This document shows positions 1-5,002 of a stretch of DNA of 6,721 bases, one piece after another; position 1 is the stretch's first letter, and the number at the start of each line of letters is the position of its first letter. The notes beneath the pieces are model-generated. The model was not told where the DNA came from. It did not search any database and saw nothing but the letters and a program-made list of their open reading frames with translations. Source of the DNA: Chloroflexota bacterium (lineage in GTDB: Bacteria > Chloroflexota > Dormibacteria > Aeolococcales > Aeolococcaceae); NCBI GenBank assembly GCA_003491925.1, contig DNAU01000309.1, positions 1 through 6,721 of the forward strand, written 5' to 3'. The translations under genes and the position numbers were made by a program.

Positions 1-302
1 TGGTGGTCTGCCCCCATCTGCTCGAGGAGCTGGAAGGTGTCCTCCGGCGCCCGAAGTTCCGTGACCTGGTGACGCCGGACGAGGTCGCGGAGTTCGTCGA
101 CGTCATCCGCCGGGGTGCCATCACCGTGGAGAACCCGGTCATCGCCGAGGGGGTCACCCGTGATCCCGGCGACGACTACCTGGTCGCCCTGGCCCAGGCC
201 GCCAACGTCGACCACCTGGTGTCCGGGGTCAAGGACCTCACCAGCCTCGCGACGGTGTCGCCGCCGGTGCTGTCGCCGGCGGCGTTCCTGGACCTTCTCT
301 GA
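1..302 (+). CDS. PIN-domain ribonuclease toxin, C-terminal part (5' end lies off the left edge)
   Basis: The frame is already open at base 1 and ends at TGA 300-302. The first readable segment, VVCPHLLEELEGVLRRPKF, matches the middle of COG1569-type PIN proteins (putative toxins of toxin-antitoxin pairs, Mg-dependent RNases). The later TRDPGDDYLVALA segment is the usual third acidic box, followed by HLVSG. The family normally continues with GD-x-DLL, but here it reads SGVKDL, so the expected fourth acidic residue appears replaced by Val, with only the next Asp (of KDL) kept. Activity may therefore be reduced; this is inferred from family knowledge. GTG at 3 is not a credible start because family homology continues upstream. 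The missing N-terminal part is found at the right edge of the window in the same frame. No antitoxin gene is recognised. Family assignment is firm; toxin function is inferred. Confidence 0.85.
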   Translation, partial: VVCPHLLEELEGVLRRPKFRDLVTPDEVAEFVDVIRRGAITVENPVIAEGVTRDPGDDYLVALAQAANVDHLVSGVKDLTSLATVSPPVLSPAAFLDLL

Positions 303-343
303 CCCTTCCGCGCGAGTTCAAGAACTGGCTGGGAAAGTCCCGC

Positions 344-397
344 TGGTCGGGGCGCCCAGACTCGAACTGGGGACCTCTTGCTCCCAAAGCAAGTGCG
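344..397 (-). pseudogene. 3' fragment of a tRNA-Pro(UGG) gene
   Basis: Read on the minus strand, the fragment has an anticodon stem CTTGC/GCAAG (389-393 with 377-381) around loop TTTGGGA, which gives anticodon UGG. Next come a five-base variable region AGGTC (372-376), a T arm CCCAG/CTGGG with loop TTCGAGT (355-371), a seven-base acceptor 3' strand CGCCCCG (348-354), discriminator A (347) and an encoded CCA (344-346). Only the last bases of the D stem (CGC, 395-397) remain. The sequence beyond 398 shows no D loop and no CGGGGCG 5' acceptor strand, so it cannot fold as a whole tRNA. A clean 3' tRNA fragment beside accessory genes is the usual trace of integration of a mobile element at a tRNA gene; that origin is inferred. 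Confidence 0.8.
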
Positions 398-537
398 TTC
401 GATTTTTGTCGTTCGCATAGGCCTCTTTGAATTCGGTTGGGACGCTTGCTTCGGCATCTGTGCCTGCGGCCGGCGCTTGCTTCAAGGGTCCGCCACCGGT
501 TCACGCTGCCGCGTCCGGCTCCCAGGCGTGCCCAGCG

Positions 538-551
538 GGGGGAGCACCCCC
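538..551. repeat. GC hairpin upstream of the glsB-like promoter region
   Basis: GGGGG (538-542), loop AGCA (543-546) and CCCCC (547-551) form a perfect five-pair stem two bases before the shared 17-bp element. The T-rich bases that follow (TGTTGCTGCC) make a weak intrinsic terminator possible, but there is no clean T run. Confidence 0.4.
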
Positions 552-553
552 TG

Positions 554-570
554 TTGCTGCCGTTGTTTCG
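554..570 (+). promoter_or_regulatory. Shared upstream element, copy A (before glsB-like gene)
   Basis: TTGCTGCCGTTGTTTCG matches 15 of 17 positions of the element found exactly twice elsewhere in the window. It ends 84 nt before the ATG at 655. Similarity to copy B extends past the core through GGCCCC, CAGAG and TCACCCGGG, and reappears at CGGGTCGAAT just before the ribosome binding site. Likely a -35-type promoter region or an operator; the sigma factor or regulator is unknown. Confidence 0.6.
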
Positions 571-593
571 GCCCCCTCCCCAGAGTGAGGATC

Positions 594-625
594 ACCCGGG
601 TCCCTGCGTCAAGAGGACCCCGGGT
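594..625 (+). promoter_or_regulatory. Strong hairpin in the glsB-like leader
   Basis: ACCCGGGTCC (594-603) pairs with GGACCCCGGGT (615-625), leaving one bulged C and an 11-base loop. The stem lies between the shared upstream element and the ribosome binding site. It could act as an mRNA leader structure or as an operator. Its role is unknown. Confidence 0.45.
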
Positions 626-654
626 CGAATGACCTCTTGGAGGGCCGGAGAACC

Positions 655-969
655 ATGCTTGTCGGTTCGGTGACACTCACCCTGGACCCAGGGACGATCC
701 TGCTCTGGGCTTTCATCGGCCTGGTGGCGGGCTTCCTCGCCAGCAAACTCGTGACCGGCCGTGGTAAGGGCATCCTGGCCGACATCGTCGTCGGCATCAT
801 CGGCGCGCTCGCCGGCGGCTTCCTCGCCCAGATGCTCAGCATCAACTTCAGCATCCCCGGGCACACCACCATCACCGAGATGATCATCGCCTTCGTGGGC
901 GCCGTCATCCTCCTGGTGATCGTCCGCCTCCTCACCGGCAACGGGCGCAGGTGGGCGCACTCGCGGTGA
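655..969 (+). CDS. GlsB/YeaQ/YmgE-family stress membrane protein
   Basis: A 104-residue integral membrane protein of the transglycosylase-associated (GlsB/YeaQ/YmgE) family, whose members are small inner-membrane proteins induced by stress; their biochemical activity is not established. Three hydrophobic segments are visible at about residues 14-33, 42-61 and 74-94. The family signature sits between the first two: GKGILADIVVGIIGALAGGF (residues 38-57). It is somewhat longer than the usual 80-90 residues because of an N-terminal extension. ATG 655 is chosen because CCGGAG (645-650) and GGAGG (639-643) precede it; the in-frame TTG at 637 would overlap that signal. The gene is followed after 75 nt by a 55-residue membrane protein on the same strand, probably co-transcribed. 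It carries shared element A upstream. Family call is firm. Confidence 0.9.
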   Translation: MLVGSVTLTLDPGTILLWAFIGLVAGFLASKLVTGRGKGILADIVVGIIGALAGGFLAQMLSINFSIPGHTTITEMIIAFVGAVILLVIVRLLTGNGRRWAHSR

Positions 970-999
970 CGCCCTTCCGCATGGATGCGGCTCAGCCGA

Positions 1000-1038
1000 C
1001 CCCTCTCCGGGCGCTCGCCGGGTGAGCACGGGGAGGGG
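1000..1038 (+). promoter_or_regulatory. Hairpin that pairs with the ribosome binding site of the 55-residue gene
   Basis: CCCCTCTCC (1000-1008) is complementary to GGGGAGGGG (1030-1038) over nine positions with one U-G wobble. Inside it, GCTC (1013-1016) pairs with GAGC (1024-1027). The 3' arm is exactly the Shine-Dalgarno sequence of the gene starting at 1045, so the fold would hide it. It may instead, or also, attenuate transcription after the glsB-like gene. Pairing is visible; function is inferred. Confidence 0.5.
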
Positions 1039-1044
1039 TACCTG

Positions 1045-1212
1045 ATGCCACCCGTCTCGGGCGCGGACAGCCTCGAGGTTCGCCGCGCCTATCTCCGCAA
1101 CGGTCGCTCGCGCCATGGCCACGATCGCCGCCTCATCGCCAGATGGATCGTCCTGGCGGTGGTCGTTCTCTGGCTCCTGGTCGCCGGCGTGGCCCTGGTC
1201 GGCGCCGGCTGA
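1045..1212 (+). CDS. Small single-pass membrane protein (55 residues)
   Basis: I do not recognise a family. The N-terminal half is polar and basic (EVRRAYLRNGRSRHGHDRR, residues 11-29). One strong hydrophobic helix follows (about 31-53, IARWIVLAVVVLWLLVAGVA), ending in VGAG. The positive-inside rule predicts a cytoplasmic N terminus. ATG 1045 is preferred over the frame opening at 985 because GGGGAGGGG ends six bases before it. The position 75 nt after the glsB-like gene suggests a two-gene operon. The ribosome binding site can be sequestered in a hairpin, so expression may be controlled after transcription begins. A real gene is likely but not certain. Confidence 0.6.
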   Translation: MPPVSGADSLEVRRAYLRNGRSRHGHDRRLIARWIVLAVVVLWLLVAGVALVGAG

Positions 1213-1312
1213 GGCGGCGTCCTCCCGGGATCGCTGGCGGTACCCACCCCGCATCTGAGGATGCTTGCAGGCCGGCAGGGTCCCCTCCTGCGGTCCACGT
1301 AGTCCGCATCCA

Positions 1313-1333
1313 CTCGGCGACGGTGTCACCGAG
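1313..1333 (-). terminator. Stem-loop between convergent gene pairs, probable terminator of csbD-like gene
   Basis: On the minus strand CTCGGTGAC (1333-1325), loop ACC, GTCGCCGAG (1321-1313) forms nine pairs including one G-U wobble, 22 bases after the csbD-like stop. There is no T run, so termination efficiency is uncertain. A weaker stem, GCATC TGAG GATGC (1252-1265), serves the plus-strand side. Confidence 0.45.
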
Positions 1334-1355
1334 TAAGAAGGGCGCCTTTGGACGA

Positions 1356-1520
1356 CTATCTTTGGTGCTTGCCCGCTGCTCTCTCCGCAGCCTTATCGAC
1401 CACGTCTTTCACCTGGCCTTTGGCTCGGTCGACCCTACCTTCCTGCTTGAGCTGGTCGTTGTCGGTGAGGTCGCCAAGAGCCTCTTTGACTCTGCCCTTC
1501 ACTTCGTCCGCACGTCCCAT
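1356..1520 (-). CDS. CsbD-family stress protein (intact copy)
   Basis: A 54-residue CsbD-like protein, soluble and strongly charged. It begins MGRADEVKGRVKEALGDLTD, continues through QLKQEGRVDRAKGQVKD and ends KHQR, matching the family's MxxxDxxKGxxKExxGxxTxDxxLxxEGxxDxxxGxxK pattern without gaps. CsbD proteins accumulate under general stress (sigma-B control in Bacillus); molecular function is unknown. The start ATG at 1520 follows a strong GAGGAGG (1525-1531). It lies 140 nt downstream of the DUF6131-like gene on the same strand, so read-through from element B is possible, although a palindrome (1595-1612) lies between them. A second, frameshifted copy is present at 4593-4750. It is too short to be found by many gene callers. 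Confidence 0.93.
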   Translation of the reverse strand: MGRADEVKGRVKEALGDLTDNDQLKQEGRVDRAKGQVKDVVDKAAERAAGKHQR

Positions 1521-1594
1521 GGTGCCTCCTCAACGGGTTTCGCACTGCGCTTGCTCTTCTACGTCCACTCTAGTCATCGAGGGCACCGGCCGGA

Positions 1595-1612
1595 GACACC
1601 CCTCGGGGTGTC
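1595..1612. repeat. Perfect inverted repeat between DUF6131-like and csbD-like genes
   Basis: GACACCCC TC GGGGTGTC is an 18-base perfect inverted repeat, 48 nt past the DUF6131-like stop and 74 nt before the csbD-like ATG. As RNA it makes a seven-pair stem with a four-base loop. It could be an operator for the csbD-like gene or a partial terminator; no T tract follows. Confidence 0.5.
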
Positions 1613-1660
1613 AGATGGTCTCGCCCGACCGGTCCCTCGCACTGCCGGACACGCCCTTAG

Positions 1661-1816
1661 TCAGTAGTAGAAGCGACGGCCTCCGACTGCGTGTCCCATG
1701 CTGCCCAGGAGCCAGAGGATCAGCCCAACCACGACCAGGATTATGCCAATCGTCCACAGCACCGGAAGAGCTGCGACGAAGCCGATGATCATCAGGATTA
1801 TGCCGAGGATGATCAT
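1661..1816 (-). CDS. DUF6131-like small membrane protein
   Basis: A 51-residue protein that is almost wholly hydrophobic: MIILGIILMIIGFVAALPVL, then WTIGIILVVVGLILWLLG, then a short tail ending GHAVGGRRFYY. Two closely packed membrane helices (about 1-20 and 22-40) with a WTIG turn and an AVGGRR-Y-Y end match the actinobacterial DUF6131 family as I remember it; function is unknown. ATG 1816 is chosen because GGAGG (1826-1830) lies nine bases upstream; the longer frame from 1879 adds an unconvincing arginine-rich leader that overlaps the promoter region. Shared element B lies 77 nt upstream and is identical over 17 bases to the element before the YggT-like gene. Confidence 0.8.
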   Translation of the reverse strand: MIILGIILMIIGFVAALPVLWTIGIILVVVGLILWLLGSMGHAVGGRRFYY

Positions 1817-1829
1817 GCCTTGAGGCCTC

Positions 1830-1843
1830 CGTAATTCGACCCG
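1830..1843 (-). repeat. CGGGTCGAATTACG repeat, copy 1 (DUF6131-like leader)
   Basis: This 14-mer occurs on the minus strand directly before the GGAGG of the DUF6131-like gene. It recurs exactly on the plus strand at 6346-6359 and partly (CGGGTCGAAT, then GA instead of TA) at 621-632, just before the glsB-like ribosome binding site. It may be part of a promoter (-10 region) or a regulator site. Confidence 0.4.
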
Positions 1844-1893
1844 CAGCCCTCCGAATCTGTGGCCCCGGGTGACTCCCAATCTCTGCTAGGGGC

Positions 1894-1910
1894 CGCAACA
1901 ACCGCAGCAA
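1894..1910 (-). promoter_or_regulatory. Shared upstream element, copy B (before DUF6131-like gene)
   Basis: On the minus strand this reads TTGCTGCGGTTGTTGCG, identical to copy C at 3398-3414. It lies 77 nt before the ATG at 1816. Downstream similarity to copy A (GGCCCC, CAGAG, TCACCCGGG, CGGGTCGAAT) makes a whole shared promoter-leader likely. Confidence 0.65.
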
Positions 1911-2335
1911 AAGGGCGCTGGACGCGGCCACCTATGCCCCTGATCGACTGCCCAGCAGCCTCGGGTCACCCGGACCTCAGGAGGGTGCACGCTCCCCGAG
2001 TCCCCACGTCAAGCCGTTGGACGATTGCTTTTAGGCGACCGCAAGTGGCCGCATCACCAGGCGCGGGCTGGCCTCATCACGTGACCGTCGACAGTCGTGG
2101 TCGTGGAGCTGGTCGCCCACCTAGGTCCCGGAGCAGCTCCTGCCATCGAGGCCGCGGCGACCCGGGAGCGCCGCCAGCGGAGGAGTCTTCTGATCCGTAG
2201 TGCTCGTCTTTGAATAGTTGTGATCGCTTAGGGACATGCTCCACCGAGTCCGGCCCGGCTGCCTGGCCGAGGGATATCAGATGGGTTTGACGGTCACTTC
2301 CCATGCTCGTGGACCTGTCGGCACGTGTGCAGGAC
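1911..2335. other. Gene-free stretch between DUF6131-like and aquaporin-like genes
   Basis: About 425 bases lie here without a gene I can support. A minus-strand open frame (2077-2379) has no family pattern, overlaps the end of the aquaporin-like gene and begins at a GTG without a good ribosome site. A GC stem GCGGCG/CGCCGC at 2154-2174 and a CGGCC/GGCCG stem at 2251-2269 are present. The latter could help terminate the aquaporin-like transcript, but neither has a T tract. Confidence 0.5.
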
Positions 2336-3190
2336 TCATTCCCGGCTGCCCGACCCAGGCGACTTGGCAACCCCTCCACGCGACGGTGTGTTCAGGGTCC
2401 CCTGGGCGGCGCGCTCAGCCACCGCGTCTCCCCCTCTGCCCCGCAGAGCGTGAGCTGCCCCCACTGCCAGTAGAGCGCCTAGCACGGGCCCGACCAGGTA
2501 GACCCAGAAGTGGGAGAAGTCCCCCATGACGAGATCGGGACCGAGGGACCGGCCCGGGTTCATCGACGCTCCACTGATGGGGCTGGACCAGAGGCCGGCC
2601 AGCGCGACGTAGCCCCCCACTGCCAAGGCTGAGAGGGGTCCTACATTCTGGGCCCCAGAGGCTGTCCCCAGGATCACGGTCACCAGGCCAAAGGTCAGAG
2701 CCGCCTCCATCACCATCGCCTGCAGATCGCTGACCCCGCGCCCCGGCTCGGTCGCTCCCAGGAGGCCAACCCTCCCGACAAGGGCCCACAGCAGCAGGCA
2801 GGCCAGCACCGATCCCACGACCTGGGCCATCAGATAGCCGGGAACGCGCCTCCAGGGAAACTCATGGCGGAGCGCAAACGCCAGGGTGACCGCCCCGTTC
2901 AGGTGGGCACCTGAGATCAGACCTATGGAGAGGATGACCGCCATCACCATCAGGCCTGGCGCCGACACAAAGGCGACGCGGCTGACAGCCCCGTGACCGT
3001 AGGCCGACACCGCCGGCCCCCCGGCTGCTGCCAGCACCAGGAGGAATGTCCCGAGGACCTCCGCGAAGAGGCGGCGCCATTCATTCGAGAGGTCGTCGAA
3101 GTCCCGACCCCACCTGGGCTGAACCCCGATCAGGGCGCGCGTCCAGATGGTCTGCATCTCAGATCTGGTACCGGTCACCGGGTCAACCAT
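2336..3190 (-). CDS. MIP-family (aquaporin-like) channel with altered NPA boxes
   Basis: A 284-residue protein of the major intrinsic protein family, which conducts water or small neutral solutes across the membrane. Six helices are visible at about residues 39-61, 75-93, 117-140, 155-176, 184-201 and 226-249. The two half-helices carry SGAHLNGAVTLAFAL (93-107) and SGASMNPGRSLGP (206-218). The first NPA box is therefore NGA (98-100) and the second NPG (211-213), each with the Asn kept; Arg214 of the selectivity filter is also kept. The DNA codons confirm both changes (AACGGGGCG and AACCCGGGC on the coding strand). N- and C-terminal tails are longer and more polar than in the core family. ATG 3190 follows GGAGGAG (3198-3204) with a seven-base gap. 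It is divergent from the YggT-like gene across 309 bases. Family is certain; substrate is unknown. Confidence 0.92.
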   Translation of the reverse strand: MVDPVTGTRSEMQTIWTRALIGVQPRWGRDFDDLSNEWRRLFAEVLGTFLLVLAAAGGPAVSAYGHGAVSRVAFVSAPGLMVMAVILSIGLISGAHLNGAVTLAFALRHEFPWRRVPGYLMAQVVGSVLACLLLWALVGRVGLLGATEPGRGVSDLQAMVMEAALTFGLVTVILGTASGAQNVGPLSALAVGGYVALAGLWSSPISGASMNPGRSLGPDLVMGDFSHFWVYLVGPVLGALLAVGAAHALRGRGGDAVAERAAQGTLNTPSRGGVAKSPGSGSRE

Positions 3191-3499
3191 TCAAGAACTC
3201 CTCCGTCACAGCAGGTCAGGCCCATATGCGCGGCTCCGCGACCCACGCCACCATCGGGTACGTCGGTTGAATTCTGGGGGACAAGCGTCCGTGGTTCGAG
3301 ACCGCGCTCCCCGGAAGTCGGCAGCTGTGAGTTCGCTCAGGACAGAGCTGCCCCCGTTCCGGCGCAGCGGTAGCCCGCTCTTCCCGCTCAGCCACCGTTG
3401 CTGCGGTTGTTGCGATCCTGGCCACAGACTGAATCACATCACTCGGAGCCACCACATCAAGAGGCTTCAGAGCAGGGCGCGACCGAAGGAGGTCTCCAG
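3191..3499. other. Divergent intergenic region, aquaporin-like / YggT-like
   Basis: These 309 bases must hold both promoters. On the plus-strand side the shared element C (3398-3414) is visible, preceded by a small stem AGCGG TAGC CCGCT (from about 3366). On the minus-strand side I see only the aquaporin-like ribosome site and no convincing promoter. Open frames crossing here (for example 2993-3373 and 3147-3503, plus) look like shadows. Confidence 0.6.
3398..3414 (+). promoter_or_regulatory. Shared upstream element, copy C (before YggT-like gene)
   Basis: TTGCTGCGGTTGTTGCG is identical over 17 bases to copy B on the other strand. It ends 85 nt before ATG 3500, close to the spacing seen for copies A (84) and B (77). 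Similarity beyond the core is limited to the following CC and ACAGA. Confidence 0.65.
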
Positions 3500-3940
3500 A
3501 TGATTGATACGCAGGTGCAGGACCGGGTTGAGACCGGGGACGGTCAGAGCTACCGGGGGGTGACCAGTACGACGCAAACGACGGCCGATCCGGTCACGGG
3601 AGCCGCTACGCGGCGGAGCTCGACGCGGACGTGGTCAGGGCAGTCTCCGCTGGTTGGGATCATCGGGTTGATGGCCGCCGTCGTGATCGTTCTCCTAGCC
3701 CTCGACTTCATCTTCCATGCCACTGGGGCGGCCAATGTCGGGTTCGGAGCATTCATCTTCTCCGCCGGCACGTTCCTGGCCTCCCCGTTCACCGGGATCT
3801 TCAAGGCCACCCAAGCCTCCACAGGTGGCGTCATCGTCTGGGCAGACATCATGGCCATCGTCGTCTACGCCTTTGTGGCAGGAGTTCTCAGCAAGCTGGC
3901 GTCAATGGCTGCCGGCAGCAGGGCAAAGAGGGCCATCTAG
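3500..3940 (+). CDS. YggT-like membrane protein
   Basis: A 146-residue protein with a polar Thr/Ser-rich N terminus (residues 1-48) and three hydrophobic stretches at about 49-74, 80-101 and 112-136. The segment FGAFIFSAGTFLASPFTGIF (82-101) resembles the YggT-family pattern in which a short amphipathic helix ends in PF-x-GIF. The following VIVWADIMAIVVYAFVAGVL fits the family's last helix. YggT-type proteins are linked to envelope and osmotic functions, without a defined reaction. ATG 3500 is supported by a near-perfect AAGGAGGT (3486-3493) six bases upstream; the longer frame from TTG 3398 starts inside the shared upstream element and is unlikely. The C terminus is basic (RAKRAI). The coding call is strong; the family call rests on pattern memory. 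Confidence 0.8.
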   Translation: MIDTQVQDRVETGDGQSYRGVTSTTQTTADPVTGAATRRSSTRTWSGQSPLVGIIGLMAAVVIVLLALDFIFHATGAANVGFGAFIFSAGTFLASPFTGIFKATQASTGGVIVWADIMAIVVYAFVAGVLSKLASMAAGSRAKRAI

Positions 3941-4051
3941 CTCGCATCCCTTCCCCAACGTGATGCTTCGGGGCCGGGCTCGGTCCCGGGCGTCACCGGG
4001 CAGGGCTCGCATCCGGTGCTCGAATGCCATGAGAGAGCCAACCATCGCGCC

Positions 4052-4080
4052 TGGCGTTTCAACGTGCCGCGTCACATAAT
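4052..4080 (+). promoter_or_regulatory. Possible promoter of the PRC-barrel gene
   Basis: TGGCGT (4052-4057) and CATAAT (4075-4080) are 17 bases apart in the gene-free stretch before the PRC-barrel gene; GTTTCAA (4056-4062) also resembles an alternative-sigma -35. CATAAT stands out as AT-rich in this GC-rich region. This is a weak match to general consensus only. Confidence 0.25.
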
Positions 4081-4181
4081 GGTGCCAGGGTTCGTCCCTT
4101 GCCGGCGAGATGCACGCTGCCCAGCCCACTCGGGATCACCCTCTCGGCAAGCTGAGCTCTGGAGATGACGAGGACGCCGAT

Positions 4182-4556
4182 ATGACCGAAGATCAGAACC
4201 AGGCCACGTGGAGTGTCGCCGAATGGCACGGCAAGATGCTCGTCGATCGCAACGGCGAGAACATCGGCAGGCTGCAAGATGTCTACGTTGATATCGAGAC
4301 CGACGAGCCGCAGTTCGGCACTGTCAAGGAGGGTTTCATCGGCCATCACCTGACCTTCGTGCCGCTGCATGGGGTTCAGGTCGGTCCCGATGACCTGCAG
4401 GTCACGGTCACCAAGGAGCAGGTCCGAGCTGCGCCTGACCTCGAGATGCATGGCGAAGAGCTGTCCCAAGCGGATGAGTCAACCCTCTATCACCACTTTG
4501 AGCAGAACTACACACCGATCAGCACCCCGAGCGGCCGCCGCCTCGCTCGCCGCTGA
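4182..4556 (+). CDS. PRC-barrel domain protein
   Basis: A 124-residue soluble protein with a PRC-barrel fold. The pattern WHGKMLVDRNGENIGRLQDV (15-34), then YVDIETDEPQFGTVKEGFIG and HHLTFVPLHGVQV (55-67), then DDLQVTVTKEQVRAAPD (70-86), is the standard order of this small beta-barrel, followed by an acidic C-terminal stretch and a basic end (GRRLARR). PRC barrels occur in 16S-rRNA maturation, photosynthetic reaction centres and many stand-alone actinobacterial proteins thought to respond to stress; the role here is unknown. ATG 4182 has GAGG (4170-4173) eight bases upstream. An in-frame ATG at 4110 would add 24 residues with no family resemblance. It stands alone on this strand and converges on the broken csbD-like copy. 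Confidence 0.9.
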   Translation: MTEDQNQATWSVAEWHGKMLVDRNGENIGRLQDVYVDIETDEPQFGTVKEGFIGHHLTFVPLHGVQVGPDDLQVTVTKEQVRAAPDLEMHGEELSQADESTLYHHFEQNYTPISTPSGRRLARR

Positions 4557-4592
4557 GGATGGCAGGGACGCCACCTGACTTGACAGACACAC

Positions 4593-4750
4593 CTAATCCT
4601 TGCCCACCGCTTTGTCCGCAGCCTTGTCGACTGCGTCTTTGGCCCGACCTTTTGCTCGGTCGATACGACCTTCCTTCTTGAGCTTGTCGTCGTCGGTGAG
4701 GGCACCCAGAGCTTCCTTCACCTGCCCTTGACTTCGTCTATGTTGCCCAT
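4593..4750 (-). pseudogene. CsbD-family gene with a one-base frameshift
   Basis: The minus-strand frame starts MGNIDEVKGR at ATG 4750, then hits TGA (4718-4720). Restoring one base near 4721-4723 gives VKEALGALTDDDKLKKEGRI, then DRAKGRAKDAVDKAADKAVG and KD before TAG (4593-4595), a normal 52-residue CsbD protein. The expected AGGGTGAAG is AGGTGAAG, so one G of a three-G run is missing. Conserved reading after the shift argues for a recent mutation or a sequencing error. The upstream region lacks the strong GAGGAGG of the intact copy at 1356-1520. The two copies share the csbD plan but differ in sequence enough to be diverged paralogues rather than a fresh duplication. Confidence 0.88.
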
Positions 4751-5002
4751 GGCATCGTGGTTCGCGCCGGGGTCATTTGCTCTCCTACTGCCCCACCCCG
4801 TCCACTCCACGCTCTGGTCCCATCTCGGAGGCCCCTCTCGTCGTCTTCCGCGACGGCAGCGGGTCTGCGAGCTCGCCTCGTCGGGGGCCAAGGTCGCAGG
4901 TCCATCCACGGCGGGAAGACGCGATCGCCTCAGATAGGGGCCCGGTCGTTCGAGAGGAGCCACTCGGCGCGATCGACGGTTCTCGCGCTGGGCTTCGCCA
5001 CC

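Larger units (their letters stand above)
303..654. other. Gene-free stretch between PIN gene and glsB-like gene
   Basis: No convincing coding frame is present here. The stretch holds a tRNA-Pro 3' fragment (344-397), a GC hairpin at 538-551 (GGGGG, loop AGCA, CCCCC), the shared upstream element at 554-570, and a hairpin in the glsB-like leader (594-625). The overlapping minus-strand open frame from 592 to 1329 is the antisense of the glsB-like gene and is rich in charged residues without any family pattern. Confidence 0.7.

Noticed and set aside
1..9. Terminal nonamer as a transposon target-site duplication
   Set aside because: The gene halves are in the wrong order for an insertion: the C-terminal part is at the left edge and the N-terminal part at the right. 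No transposase or terminal inverted repeats are seen.
344..420. Complete tRNA gene on the minus strand
   Set aside because: There is no D loop or 5' acceptor strand complementary to CGCCCCG beyond 398; only the 3' part is present.
592..1329. Minus-strand 245-residue open frame
   Set aside because: It is the antisense of the GlsB-like and 55-residue genes, low-complexity in Asp, Glu, Gly, Ala and Arg, with no family pattern; the plus strand has a clear family match and ribosome sites.
1143..1788. Plus-strand open frames 1143-1667 and 1348-1788
   Set aside because: They run antisense through the csbD-like and DUF6131-like genes, whose minus-strand products match known families.
2077..2379. 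Minus-strand 100-residue open frame after the aquaporin-like gene
   Set aside because: It overlaps the aquaporin-like end, has a weak GTG start and no recognisable domain or hydrophobic pattern.
4110..4181. Upstream start for the PRC-barrel gene
   Set aside because: The extra residues do not resemble the family, and ATG 4182 has its own ribosome site.
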